A stretch of 64,000 nt of DNA from OFTM291 sp041741375. Lineage in GTDB: Bacteria > Gemmatimonadota > Gemmatimonadetes > Gemmatimonadales > GWC2-71-9. A model generated the notes under the pieces. It saw only the letters and a list, made by a program, of their open reading frames with translations. It was not told the origin of the DNA and searched no databases. Made by a program: the position numbers and the translations under genes. This document shows positions 14,882 to 22,857 of the stretch, in pieces. Positions within the stretch are counted from its first letter, which is position 1. Each line of letters begins with the position of its first letter. The stretch covers positions 1 to 64,000 of the forward strand of contig JBGSKF010000241.1 of the NCBI GenBank assembly GCA_041741375.1. Direction: 5' to 3'.

Positions 14882-16717
14882 GTGGGGTCTTTGCTCCGGG
14901 GGCTGGTTGGGGTTGGTCTGGCAGGTCTGGTCTCCGGGGCAGGGCTTCTGCACGGGCAGAACCCCCCACCGCCGCCCCCTCTCCCTCCCTTGCCGGGGGC
15001 AGTGGTTCGGGACACCGTCGAAGCCGACACGGTCGATCGCACGGCCCGGCTCCTCGATGTCGCATCGGCGGCCAGCACGGTCACACCGGTGCTTCCCACC
15101 ATCGGCACCGAGCGGCTCTTCACCCCGCATGCCCTCATCGTCTTTGACCAGGACTCCATCGATTGGACCAACGCCGAAACAGTGGGAGACCTGGTGGCCC
15201 GGGTGCCAGGAGCCTTCCTCTGGCGGGGGGGATGGCTCAATCGGGCGGAGATGCCCAGTTTCCGGGGTCGCGGGGCCAGTTCGATCTCCTGGTGGCTCGA
15301 CGGGGTCCCCCTTCTTCCCCTCGGACCGGACAGCGTCTCCATCGACGCAACGCTGTTTCCCCTCAGCATGCTCGAGCGCGTGGAAGTGGAGCGGCTCCCG
15401 GGTGAACTGAGGGTCCACCTGTATACCCCGCGTCACGCGCGTCGGGCCCCGCGATCCCGGATCGGGGTGGCGGCGGGAGACTTCGAGATCGCCCGCTTCC
15501 AGGGGAGCCTCGAAAGGCGCGGCGAGGAGGGATTTGGCTTCGGAATCGGAGTGGACCATATCAGTCTTCCCGCCACCGTGGGGCCGCTGGGGAGTTATGA
15601 GAACAACGCGAGCTGGTTCCAGGCATCCTATCTGCCGAATCCTCGAATGGGAGTCCTTCTCCAGCTCTATCAGTCGCGGCCCGAACGGGAGCCACAGCTC
15701 GCGTTCGGGAGCCTGGCCGACACCATTGATCCCGGCGTTGACGGCAACCGGACCGATCTTTTGCTCCGCGGCCACTGGCGGCGGCAGGAGGATGGGCTGG
15801 GCCCTCGCCTCGACCTGATCCTCTCGCGGTCCTCGTGGAGCAGTGACAGTCTCAACCAGGGGATCACCCAGGTCGGAGCCATTGGTGGCTGGCGCAGCAC
15901 CAACACCCATCTCGGATTCAGCGGCTTCCTCCGCTCGGATCGCACTCCCCTCGATCTCCGACTCACGGGGGGCGCGGCTCGCGGGCGCATTCTCTCCGCC
16001 ACCGCGGAGGCGGCATTCCAGCGTCATGATGGTGGCCGCACCGCACGATGGCTTCTGGTGCGGGTCGGGGCGGACCTCCCGCTGGGCTTCACTGCCGCGG
16101 GAGTCCTGCGCACCGGACGAGTTCTGGCGGTTCCTTCCGACACCGCCGACGAGGTGCAGTCGGTGTCGGAGCGGAGTCTCACGGCGGGATGGGAATCGAA
16201 GGGGGCGGGGTTCGAGGTGGAGTACGCCCACACGGGAGCATTCCGTGGACGGGGGTTTCAGCAGTTCCGGACGGTGCCAACCCTCTCCCCTGTGCCCAGT
16301 GCCGACTGGATCACCTTTCGGGGGCGGGTGGCCCCGAAGCAGTGGCTCACGCTCGAGGGATGGGTGTCGGATCCGGTGCAGAACGGGGTCGAGGGAACTC
16401 CTCCGGAGCACATGGTCGGAACGGCGACCATCCGGTCCAAGTTTCTCCGGACCTTCCGGAGCGGGATCTTCGATCTGAAACTCCAGGTGGGTTTCGAACG
16501 CTGGGGGCAGGCGGTGATGGGACGCCTCGAAGACGGAACTGCCATTCTCCTTCCCTCCGCCACGCATGTCCGGGCCCAGATCCAGCTGCAGTTCGATTCG
16601 TTCATCGCCTTCTGGGACCGGAGCAACCTCCAGAGCACGGAGAACGGGTTCGTCCCGGGATTCCGTCCTCCATCGATCACCAGCACCTTCGGGGTCCGCT
16701 GGCGATTCCTGAATTAG
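14882..16717 (+). CDS. TonB-dependent-receptor-plug-like outer-membrane protein
   Basis: A 611-aa exported protein (signal about 1-25, ending LLHGQ, then a poly-Pro run). Residues about 90-180 resemble a TonB plug domain: a DLVARVPGAFLWRGG segment, FRGRGASSISWWLDGVPLLP, then LERVEVERLPGE. The rest is a long series of amphipathic strands ending GVRWRFLN with aromatics, like an outer-membrane barrel. There is no carboxypeptidase-regulatory domain, and 611 aa is short for a full 22-strand receptor. GTG 14882 follows pepA by 6 nt. Substrate unknown. Confidence 0.65.
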   Translation: MGSLLRGLVGVGLAGLVSGAGLLHGQNPPPPPPLPPLPGAVVRDTVEADTVDRTARLLDVASAASTVTPVLPTIGTERLFTPHALIVFDQDSIDWTNAETVGDLVARVPGAFLWRGGWLNRAEMPSFRGRGASSISWWLDGVPLLPLGPDSVSIDATLFPLSMLERVEVERLPGELRVHLYTPRHARRAPRSRIGVAAGDFEIARFQGSLERRGEEGFGFGIGVDHISLPATVGPLGSYENNASWFQASYLPNPRMGVLLQLYQSRPEREPQLAFGSLADTIDPGVDGNRTDLLLRGHWRRQEDGLGPRLDLILSRSSWSSDSLNQGITQVGAIGGWRSTNTHLGFSGFLRSDRTPLDLRLTGGAARGRILSATAEAAFQRHDGGRTARWLLVRVGADLPLGFTAAGVLRTGRVLAVPSDTADEVQSVSERSLTAGWESKGAGFEVEYAHTGAFRGRGFQQFRTVPTLSPVPSADWITFRGRVAPKQWLTLEGWVSDPVQNGVEGTPPEHMVGTATIRSKFLRTFRSGIFDLKLQVGFERWGQAVMGRLEDGTAILLPSATHVRAQIQLQFDSFIAFWDRSNLQSTENGFVPGFRPPSITSTFGVRWRFLN

Positions 16718-16718
16718 T

Positions 16719-16955
16719 TCAAGGCCCCTTGGTAGACTGGCGCGCCGACTTCGGCTCCTTGAAACGATCCTCGAACTCCTTCACTTCCTCCTCGATCGCC
16801 TCCTGCGTCTTGCCATACCGCACCTGGAGTCGACCCAGCAACTGGTCCCGCTTCCCGGCAATGACATCGAGATCATCGTTGGTCAGCTTGCCCCACTGCT
16901 CGGCCACCTTGCCTCGGATCTGCTTCCATTCACCCTTGATCTGATTCGCGTTCAT
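16719..16955 (-). CDS. CsbD-family stress-response protein
   Basis: A 78-aa hydrophilic helical protein matching CsbD/YjbJ: MNANQIKGEWKQIRGKVAEQWGKLTNDDLDVIAGKRDQLLG-type layout, with the IKGxWKQxxGKxxxxWG start and the DDLxxIxGxxDxLxG middle. Members are abundant under general stress (sigma B in Bacillus, osmotic stress in Escherichia); the molecular role is unknown. GAGGA lies upstream of ATG 16955. It converges on the TonB-plug gene with one base between stops. Confidence 0.9.
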   Translation of the reverse strand: MNANQIKGEWKQIRGKVAEQWGKLTNDDLDVIAGKRDQLLGRLQVRYGKTQEAIEEEVKEFEDRFKEPKSARQSTKGP

Positions 16956-17162
16956 CGGATTGATCCTCGGTGCATGAGTGCCGGGCTTTCATGGGACGCA
17001 CCGGACGGTTCGCCCGCGGCTGCCTGACCATTCACCCTCCCCGGTGCGGGTGAGTCGGCCGCGAGGCCCCTCGAACCGACCTCGTCGCCCGTCCGGTGCA
17101 GCCGATCACCCGTCGGGAGTGGCGCCCCCGGAGGGAACGCCTTCCGAGCTCCCAGAGCCCAT

Positions 17163-17315
17163 TCAGAGCGTGCCACGGCGACCTCCCACGAAATGCCAGA
17201 TGAAGGCGATGAGGGCGATGACGAGAAGAAGGTGGATCAACCCCCCGCCCACGGGAACCACAACAAACCCGAGGAGCCAGAGCACCAACAGTACGATCGC
17301 AACGGTTACTAACAT
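17163..17315 (-). CDS. lmo0937-family small hydrophobic membrane protein
   Basis: A 50-aa protein with two membrane helices (VTVAIVLLVLWLLGFVVVPV and LIHLLLVIALIAFIWHFV) split by a Gly-rich turn, and a basic C-terminus (GGRRG). This matches the lmo0937/DUF5670 family of about 50 residues. ATG 17315 is firm because AGGAGG lies 6 nt upstream; the longer open frame to 17366 is not used. It is often found near CsbD and other stress genes, as here. Function unknown. Confidence 0.82.
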   Translation of the reverse strand: MLVTVAIVLLVLWLLGFVVVPVGGGLIHLLLVIALIAFIWHFVGGRRGTL

Positions 17316-17539
17316 GAGCGCCCTCCTGATGAAGAATTCGGGCCGGGTTGCTCCCGACTCACCCAAAGCCCGGCACTAGAACAACAATACGGACGGCCAG
17401 GGACTGGCGGTATTGATCGTTGGAACGAGAGGGACTATATCTTTCGAATGATCTTGGAGCAGAGCCGTCGCTCGACAACCGTTTCCGGCGCCCCCGCCGA
17501 CCGATCGTGAATTCATTTACTGGATTTCGGGAGTGAGAA

Positions 17540-17566
17540 TGGATTCTCGCGTGCGCGGGAATGACG
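17540..17566. repeat. REP-like hairpin element, copy 2
   Basis: TGG, then ATTCTCGCG (17543-17551), TG loop, CGCGGGAAT (17554-17562, one G-U pair), then GACG. It has the same design as the element at 84-110. It lies in the 398-nt gene-free stretch 17316-17713, which otherwise holds only the heptamer array at 17604-17639 and a weak possible yicC promoter. Read on the minus strand it gives the usual artefact peptide PVIPAHARIHS. Confidence 0.7.
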
Positions 17567-17603
17567 GGCATTGGCTGTCGTCAATTGATTAGAGCCTCCC
17601 TAG

Positions 17604-17639
17604 GTCCTATGTCCTGCTGTCCTAAGTCCTGCGTTCTCC
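17604..17639. repeat. Heptamer array, GTCCTAY family, locus 5
   Basis: Units GTCCTAT, GTCCTGC (with one extra T), GTCCTAA, GTCCTGC and GTTCTCC. It lies 38 nt after the hairpin at 17540-17566 and about 75 nt before the yicC start. The same pairing of hairpin and heptamer array is seen at 84-184. Confidence 0.8.
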
Positions 17640-17713
17640 ACCGCCCCTGCCTTCCGATCCACCCGCCCACCGAGTAAGTTTCATGGCTTGTCTCTGCTCA
17701 ACCGGGGGGAACT

Positions 17714-18595
17714 GTGCCACGGAGCATGACCGGGTTCGGGGTTGCTGAGGGAGACGTCGACGGCGGCCGCCTCCAGGTGGAGATCCGGACGGTGAACCAC
17801 CGGCATTTCTCGGCCACGATCCGGGCTCCCTCCGACCTCGGCGTCTGGGAAGTGGCGATTCGCGAGCGGGTGCGGCGGGAAATCGACCGCGGATCGGTCA
17901 CGGTACAGTGCCGATGGATCGAGCGGCCTCCGGGGCAGGCGCCCACTCTCCTGCTCGACGTGGACCGGGCCCGGGAAGCGATGGCACGGCTCCGGGAGTT
18001 GCAGATGGCTGTCGGCCTGAGCGGCGACATCCCTCTCGATCTCCTGGCCCGGCAGCCCGACGTGTTCCGGATGCCGGAGGAGGAGAACGGACAGGCTCCC
18101 TCGTGGGACGCGGTCGCCTCCGTTGTGGACGCCGCTTCGGCTGGATGCCGCGCGGCACGAACCCGGGAAGGGAGGGCCCTCGGCGAGGACCTCGGCGGGC
18201 GGGTGACGGAACTGGAGCGCGCGGCTGCGGCCATACGGGAGCTGGCGCCGGATCGCCTGGTGCGCGAGCGGGACCGCCTGAAAGCGTCGGTGGCTGAGCT
18301 GCTCGAGGGTCGTCCCGCACCGGAGGACCGGATCGCGCTGGAGATCGCGCTTCTCGCGGACCGGCTCGATATCTCCGAGGAGCTGGTCCGGCTGGAGGCC
18401 CACTTTGCCGCCGTACGGGATCTCCTCGGGGCCGATCGTCCGATCGGGAAGGAACTGGGATTCCTGGCCCAGGAGATGGGGCGGGAAGTCAATACCGTGG
18501 GATCGAAGGCCAACGACGCCGCCATGGCAAGACTGGTCGTGACCATGAAGGGAGAACTCGAGAAATTTCGCGAGCAACTCGACAACTTGGAGTGA
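17714..18595 (+). CDS. yicC: YicC-family endoribonuclease
   Basis: A 293-aa protein with the family's N-terminal SMTGFG motif (residues 4-9) and EIRTVNHRHF, and the C-terminal DUF1732 region containing ELGFLAQEMGREVNTVGSKAND. YicC proteins are oligomeric RNases involved in small-RNA turnover. GTG 17714 gives the usual MxRSMTGFG start and follows a G-rich site; ATG 17726 is possible. The gmk start overlaps its stop, the common yicC-gmk-rpoZ-coaBC order. A weak promoter (TTCCGA, 17 nt, TAAGTT at 17675) precedes it. Confidence 0.93.
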   Translation: MPRSMTGFGVAEGDVDGGRLQVEIRTVNHRHFSATIRAPSDLGVWEVAIRERVRREIDRGSVTVQCRWIERPPGQAPTLLLDVDRAREAMARLRELQMAVGLSGDIPLDLLARQPDVFRMPEEENGQAPSWDAVASVVDAASAGCRAARTREGRALGEDLGGRVTELERAAAAIRELAPDRLVRERDRLKASVAELLEGRPAPEDRIALEIALLADRLDISEELVRLEAHFAAVRDLLGADRPIGKELGFLAQEMGREVNTVGSKANDAAMARLVVTMKGELEKFREQLDNLE

Positions 18596-19257
18596 CGCCC
18601 TTCCTCCTGGTCCTCTCCTCTCCTTCCGGGGTGGGAAAGTCGACCATTGCCCGGCACCTTCTGGCAGCCCGGGACGACCTGGCCTACTCGGTCAGCGCCA
18701 CGACGCGGGCCCCGAGGTCCGGCGAACAGGATGGGGTGGAGTATCACTTCCTGACGCCGGAGCAGTTCCAGGCGCAGGTCGACGCGGGGGCGTTTCTCGA
18801 GTGGGCCACGTACGGGGGCCACCGGTACGGTACCCTTCTATCCGAGGTGGAATCCAGCCTGGAGTCGGGGAAGAACGTGGTCCTCGACATCGAGGTGGCG
18901 GGGGCGGCTCAGGTGAGGGAGCGGATGCCCAATTCGATTCACGTCTTCCTGGTCCCGCCCGACGCGCGGACCATGGTCGAACGACTGACCGGACGGAAGA
19001 CCGATTCGGAGGACGCCGTGGCGCAGCGGATCGCACACGCGAAGGAAGAGCTGTCCCATGTGGCCCAGTACGACTATGTCGTCCTGAATGACGACCTGGT
19101 TCACGCGGTGGACCGGGTGGCCGCCATTCTGGATGCGGAAGGCACCAGGGTCAGCCGCCGGGCCGGCCTCGATGCCTTTGTGAAAAAGCTCCGAGCCGAT
19201 CTCGGCACGGTAGCTCTTACTGAAGCGACGGGATCCTCCGTCCAGGAGAACGCATAA
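18592..19257 (+). CDS. gmk: Guanylate kinase
   Basis: A 221-aa P-loop kinase: SSPSGVGKSTIARHL near the N-terminus (Walker A), then SVSATTRAPRSGEQDGVEYHFL for GMP binding, and DIEVAGAAQVRERMP. It phosphorylates GMP to GDP in the cytoplasm. The GTG start at 18592 overlaps the yicC stop. The C-terminal 25 residues extend slightly beyond the usual end (about 205 aa). Downstream rpoZ starts on the last base of the stop codon. Confidence 0.95.
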   Translation: MTPFLLVLSSPSGVGKSTIARHLLAARDDLAYSVSATTRAPRSGEQDGVEYHFLTPEQFQAQVDAGAFLEWATYGGHRYGTLLSEVESSLESGKNVVLDIEVAGAAQVRERMPNSIHVFLVPPDARTMVERLTGRKTDSEDAVAQRIAHAKEELSHVAQYDYVVLNDDLVHAVDRVAAILDAEGTRVSRRAGLDAFVKKLRADLGTVALTEATGSSVQENA

Positions 19258-19484
19258 TGGAAATTTTCACACCGATGGAAACGGCCCGGTTTGCCGGGAC
19301 CAAATACCGGAGCATTCTGGTGGCGGCTCGCTTTGCCCGGCAGGTGAACGAGCTTCCCCGCGATCGCCTGCTCCAGGTAGAGGGGGAGGATCGTCCGAAG
19401 AAGCTCACCACCCTGGCCCTCCAGAAGCTCACGACCGGCGCGCTCAACTTCCGGGAACTGCGGCGTCGGCGCGCCGGGGCCTGA
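19257..19484 (+). CDS. rpoZ: RNA polymerase omega subunit
   Basis: A 75-aa protein with an omega-like core: FAGTKYRSILVAARFARQVNE in place of the usual N-R-F-x-L-V-x-x-A-A-x-R-A-R-Q helix, followed by PKKLTTLALQKLTTGAL. Omega binds and stabilises the beta-prime subunit. Small size and position between gmk and coaBC are diagnostic. It starts by TAATG overlap with gmk, and coaBC starts on the last base of its stop. Confidence 0.88.
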   Translation: MEIFTPMETARFAGTKYRSILVAARFARQVNELPRDRLLQVEGEDRPKKLTTLALQKLTTGALNFRELRRRRAGA

Positions 19485-20683
19485 TGTCGTTCGCCAACCG
19501 GCACGTCGTCCTGGGCGTGACGGGAGGCATCGCCGCGTACAAGAGCTGCACTCTGCTCCGGCGCCTGGTGGAGGCGGGGGCCCGGGTGGACGTCATCCTG
19601 ACGCATGGTGCCATGGAATTCGTGCGTCCCTTGACCTTCGAGGCGTTGAGCGGTCGACCGGTCCTGACTGACCTCTGGGCCCTGGACGCGGCACTCTCGC
19701 ATGTGCGGCTGGGGCAGGACGCCGACCTGATCGTCGTGGCCCCCGCCACCGCCCACCTGATTGCCCGGCTGGCGCACGGCCTGGCCGATGATCTGCTGAC
19801 CTCGCTCCTCCTCGCACGAACGGCACCACTCCTGGTCGCCCCCGCCATGAACGATGCGATGTATGCCGCCCCGCCCACCCAGGTCAACCTCGCCACCCTG
19901 CGGGCGCACGGGGTGCACCTGGTCGGTCCCGAGGTGGGACCTCTCGCCGAGGGCCCTTCGGACCGGCCGGGGCGAATGAGCGAACCTGGGACCATCCTCG
20001 ATCACGCGGCCCGTCTCCTTCACGGCGCCGGTCCCCTCTCCGGTCTCCGAGTGGTTGTCACAGCGGGAGCCACGCGGGAGGCCCTCGACCCGGTCCGTGT
20101 CGTCACCAACCGGTCCAGCGGCAAGATGGGCTTCCGGCTCGCGGAGGCCGCCTGGCAACGCGGGGCCGATGTCCACCTGATCACGGGGCCCTCGGCGGAG
20201 CCGACTCCCACCGGCGTCACGCTCGAAAGGATCACGACCACGGCAGACCTCCAGGCCGCCGTGGCCTCGGCGCTTCCCACGGCCGACGTCCTGATCATGG
20301 CCGCGGCACCCGCGGATTACCGGCCCGCCCGGTCCGCCGACCGGAAGCGTTCCCGAAGCGAGGGCACCCTGCAGGTCGACTTCGAGCCGACGGAGGACAT
20401 TCTTCTCTCCACACGGGAGGCACGGAAGCCCGGGGCGGTCATCGTGGGGTTTGCTCTGGAGACGGGAGATGCCGTGGCGAAGGGACGCGCCAAGCTGGAA
20501 CGCAAGGATCTCGACATCATCGTCATCAACGATGCTCTGGAACCGGGGGCCGGGTTCGACGTGGAAACCAACCGGGTGACCCTGGTGGATCGGACCGGGC
20601 AGGTGATCGAGGTACCGCTGGCCAGCAAGCGTGAGGTGGCCCACGCCATCCTCGCCACGGTGGAGGGTCGCCTTGCCCGATGA
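19484..20683 (+). CDS. coaBC: Bifunctional phosphopantothenoylcysteine decarboxylase / phosphopantothenate-cysteine ligase
   Basis: A 399-aa CoaBC. The CoaC flavoprotein domain (1-180) has GVTGGIAAYK, the catalytic His73 in LSHVRLG and the PAMN motif at 120-123. The CoaB domain (about 188-395) has AGATREALDPVRVVTNRSSGKMG and APADYRP. Together they turn 4'-phosphopantothenate and cysteine into 4'-phosphopantetheine for coenzyme A. The flap residue that is Cys158 in Escherichia coli (ACGDxGPGRM) is Glu156 here (LAEGPSDRPGRM). The gene overlaps rpoZ by one base. Confidence 0.95.
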   Translation: MSFANRHVVLGVTGGIAAYKSCTLLRRLVEAGARVDVILTHGAMEFVRPLTFEALSGRPVLTDLWALDAALSHVRLGQDADLIVVAPATAHLIARLAHGLADDLLTSLLLARTAPLLVAPAMNDAMYAAPPTQVNLATLRAHGVHLVGPEVGPLAEGPSDRPGRMSEPGTILDHAARLLHGAGPLSGLRVVVTAGATREALDPVRVVTNRSSGKMGFRLAEAAWQRGADVHLITGPSAEPTPTGVTLERITTTADLQAAVASALPTADVLIMAAAPADYRPARSADRKRSRSEGTLQVDFEPTEDILLSTREARKPGAVIVGFALETGDAVAKGRAKLERKDLDIIVINDALEPGAGFDVETNRVTLVDRTGQVIEVPLASKREVAHAILATVEGRLAR

Positions 20684-21515
20684 CCTGCGGCGACGCTATC
20701 TCCGGCAGCAGATGGAGATGGGAGGGGAGGTCGTGATCCTCCCGGCCGGAATCAACCGCGCCGCCGCCGCACCAACGGCAGCCCGGCCTCTGCGGACGAC
20801 CAAGGCCCACGGGGCCGCGCCCGCTCCCGCGTCCCCGTCGACACCGGCCGGGACCACCCCTTCGGCATCTTCCGAGGAGAAATGGCGGGTTGACGCCCCC
20901 GCCATCCCCGGACCCGGACGAACCGTCACTCCGGCGCCCGGCGTGATTTCCTCGGCGAGGGCCCTGTTCCCCGACCTCGGGGCTCTCGCCGAGGCGGTTC
21001 GTGGGTGTGATGCCTGTCCGCTGTGCCGCGAACGGGCCAACGCGGTCCCGGGCGAGGGGAATCCCGAAGCTCGGCTGATGCTGGTGGGGGAAGGACCGGG
21101 TGCCACCGAAGATGAAACGGGACGCCCCTTCGTCGGGCGGGCCGGTGAACTCTTGACCGGAATCCTGGGCGCCATCGGGCTCACCCGGGAGGAGGTTTTC
21201 ATCGCCAATGTGGTGAAGTGCCGGCCCCCGAAGAATCGCAAACCGCTCCCCGATGAGATGGCCGCCTGTTTCCCCTATCTCCATCGCCAGATTACTCTGG
21301 TGAAGCCCCGTGTCCTCCTGGCGCTGGGAGGAACAGCGGCCGAGGCGCTGCTCGACGTTCGCAGCAGCCTGGGACAGCTCCGCGGGGCGGTGCATCGATA
21401 CGACGGGATTCCGCTCATCGTGACCTATCACCCCGCAGCACTGCTTCGCAACCCGCAGTGGAAGAAACCGACCTGGGATGACGTACGGATTGCCCGACAG
21501 CTCCTCGACGGCTGA
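20673..21515 (+). CDS. Family 4 uracil-DNA glycosylase with [4Fe-4S] cluster
   Basis: A 280-aa protein; the first 90 or so residues are an Ala/Pro-rich linker, then the UDG domain. Cluster cysteines are CDACPLC and the C-x15-C pair starting KCRPPKNRK. Active-site motifs GEGPGATED and TYHPAALLR are present. It excises uracil from DNA in base-excision repair. I choose TTG 20673 because GGAGGG lies 6 nt upstream; this overlaps coaBC by 11 nt. The related SPO1-polymerase-like domain alone would be shorter. The linker may interact with partners. Confidence 0.9.
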   Translation: MPDDLRRRYLRQQMEMGGEVVILPAGINRAAAAPTAARPLRTTKAHGAAPAPASPSTPAGTTPSASSEEKWRVDAPAIPGPGRTVTPAPGVISSARALFPDLGALAEAVRGCDACPLCRERANAVPGEGNPEARLMLVGEGPGATEDETGRPFVGRAGELLTGILGAIGLTREEVFIANVVKCRPPKNRKPLPDEMAACFPYLHRQITLVKPRVLLALGGTAAEALLDVRSSLGQLRGAVHRYDGIPLIVTYHPAALLRNPQWKKPTWDDVRIARQLLDG

Positions 21516-22854
21516 ACCGCAGATCGGCCGGGCCGCCCCCTGGAGCCTGGAGGCCGAGCAGGCGGTGCTCGGCGCCATGCTCCTCGACCAGGACGCGGCA
21601 CTTCGGGCCGTCGAGCTCCTCGACTATACCATGTTCTACAGGGAGGCGCACCGCCGCCTCTTCCGGGCCATGGCATCGCTGTCCGAACAAAGGACCGTCA
21701 TCGATCATGTGACCCTCCGCGATGAACTCACCCGCCGGGGGGATCTGGAGGCGGCGGGCGGCATCGAGTACATCGCCGAGTTGCTGGAGGCCACGGCCAC
21801 CGCGGCGAACCTCGAGTTCCACGCCAAGATCATCCGGGACCGGAGCATCCTCCGCCGACTGATCGAGGCGTCCACCACCATCATCACCGAGGCCTACGAA
21901 GGGCGCTCCACCGCCTCCGATCTCCTGGATGTGGCCGAAGGGAGGATCTTCACGATCTCCCAGGAGCGACGGGATGCCGGCTTCACCCGGATCAAGGAGA
22001 TGCTCTGGCCCACGATGGAGCGCATAGAAACGCTCCACAAGAGCGGGAAATCGATTACCGGAGTTCCGAGCGGTTTCCGAGATTTGGATCGGTTGACCAG
22101 CGGGTTCCAGGAGTCGGAGCTGATCATCGTGGCGGCCCGCCCGTCGATGGGCAAAACGGCGTTCTGTCTGAATCTGGCGGCGCATGCCGCGATCGAGGGC
22201 TATGGCGTGGCGGTCTTTTCCCTGGAAATGTCCAAGGAGGCGCTGGTGCAACGCATGTTGACCGCCGAGGCGCAGGTGGACGCCCAGCGGGTGCGCACCG
22301 GCTCCCTGCGGGACGCCGACTTCACCCAGTTGGCCCGTGCCGCCGGCATTCTCCAGAGTTGCCCGCTCTGGATCGACGACACTCCCGCTCTGGCCCTGCT
22401 CGAGATGCGGTCCAAGGCCCGTCGGCTCCGGGCGGACAACGACGTCCGGCTGATCATCGTGGACTACCTGCAGCTGATGCGGAGCCCCGAGTACTCCGAC
22501 AACCGGGTGCAGGAAATCAGCGACATCAGCCGCTCCCTGAAGGGGCTGGCCCGGGAACTGGCCGTGCCGGTCATCGCGCTCTCGCAGCTGTCCCGCGCCT
22601 CGGAACAACGGGGCGGTGAACGGCGCCCGATCCTCTCGGACCTGCGGGACTCCGGCGCCATCGAACAGGACGCCGACCTCGTCATGTTCATCCACCGTCC
22701 CGAGTACTACGACCGCGAGGACGAATCGAAGCGGGGCGTGGCGGAGATCATGCTCTCCAAGAACCGGAACGGTCCCACCGGTGAAGTGACGCTTCACTTC
22801 CACCGCGAGTTCACGCTCTTCCAGGACTTCTCCCCCCGCAGCGATCGGGAATAG
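21478..22854 (+). CDS. dnaB: Replicative DNA helicase DnaB
   Basis: A 458-aa DnaB. The N-terminal helical domain (about 18-120) starts APWSLEAEQAVLGAMLLD. The RecA-like ATPase domain follows, with Walker A ARPSMGKTAF, Walker B LIIVDYLQLM, the QLSRASEQR segment and the DLRDSGAIEQDADLVMFIHR motif. It unwinds DNA as a hexamer at the fork. No intein is present. ATG 21478 overlaps the glycosylase gene by 38 nt; TTG 21490 is an alternative start. radA follows after 3 nt. Confidence 0.96.
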   Translation: MTYGLPDSSSTAEPQIGRAAPWSLEAEQAVLGAMLLDQDAALRAVELLDYTMFYREAHRRLFRAMASLSEQRTVIDHVTLRDELTRRGDLEAAGGIEYIAELLEATATAANLEFHAKIIRDRSILRRLIEASTTIITEAYEGRSTASDLLDVAEGRIFTISQERRDAGFTRIKEMLWPTMERIETLHKSGKSITGVPSGFRDLDRLTSGFQESELIIVAARPSMGKTAFCLNLAAHAAIEGYGVAVFSLEMSKEALVQRMLTAEAQVDAQRVRTGSLRDADFTQLARAAGILQSCPLWIDDTPALALLEMRSKARRLRADNDVRLIIVDYLQLMRSPEYSDNRVQEISDISRSLKGLARELAVPVIALSQLSRASEQRGGERRPILSDLRDSGAIEQDADLVMFIHRPEYYDREDESKRGVAEIMLSKNRNGPTGEVTLHFHREFTLFQDFSPRSDRE

Positions 22855-22857
22855 ACG

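Noticed and set aside
13706..16567. A 953-aa minus-strand frame across pepA and the TonB-plug gene
   Set aside because: The plus-strand frames carry clear pepA and plug motifs; the minus-strand product is Arg/Gly/His-rich with no domain.
16956..17162. A small gene between csbD and the lmo0937-like gene
   Set aside because: Frames here are Pro/Arg/Gly-rich, have no ribosome site and no recognisable pattern.
17359..17571. A 70-aa minus-strand frame beginning PVIPAHARIHS
   Set aside because: This is the translation of the REP-like hairpin, a well-known annotation artefact. The matching KWIPAFAGMT frame at 3-578 was rejected for the same reason.
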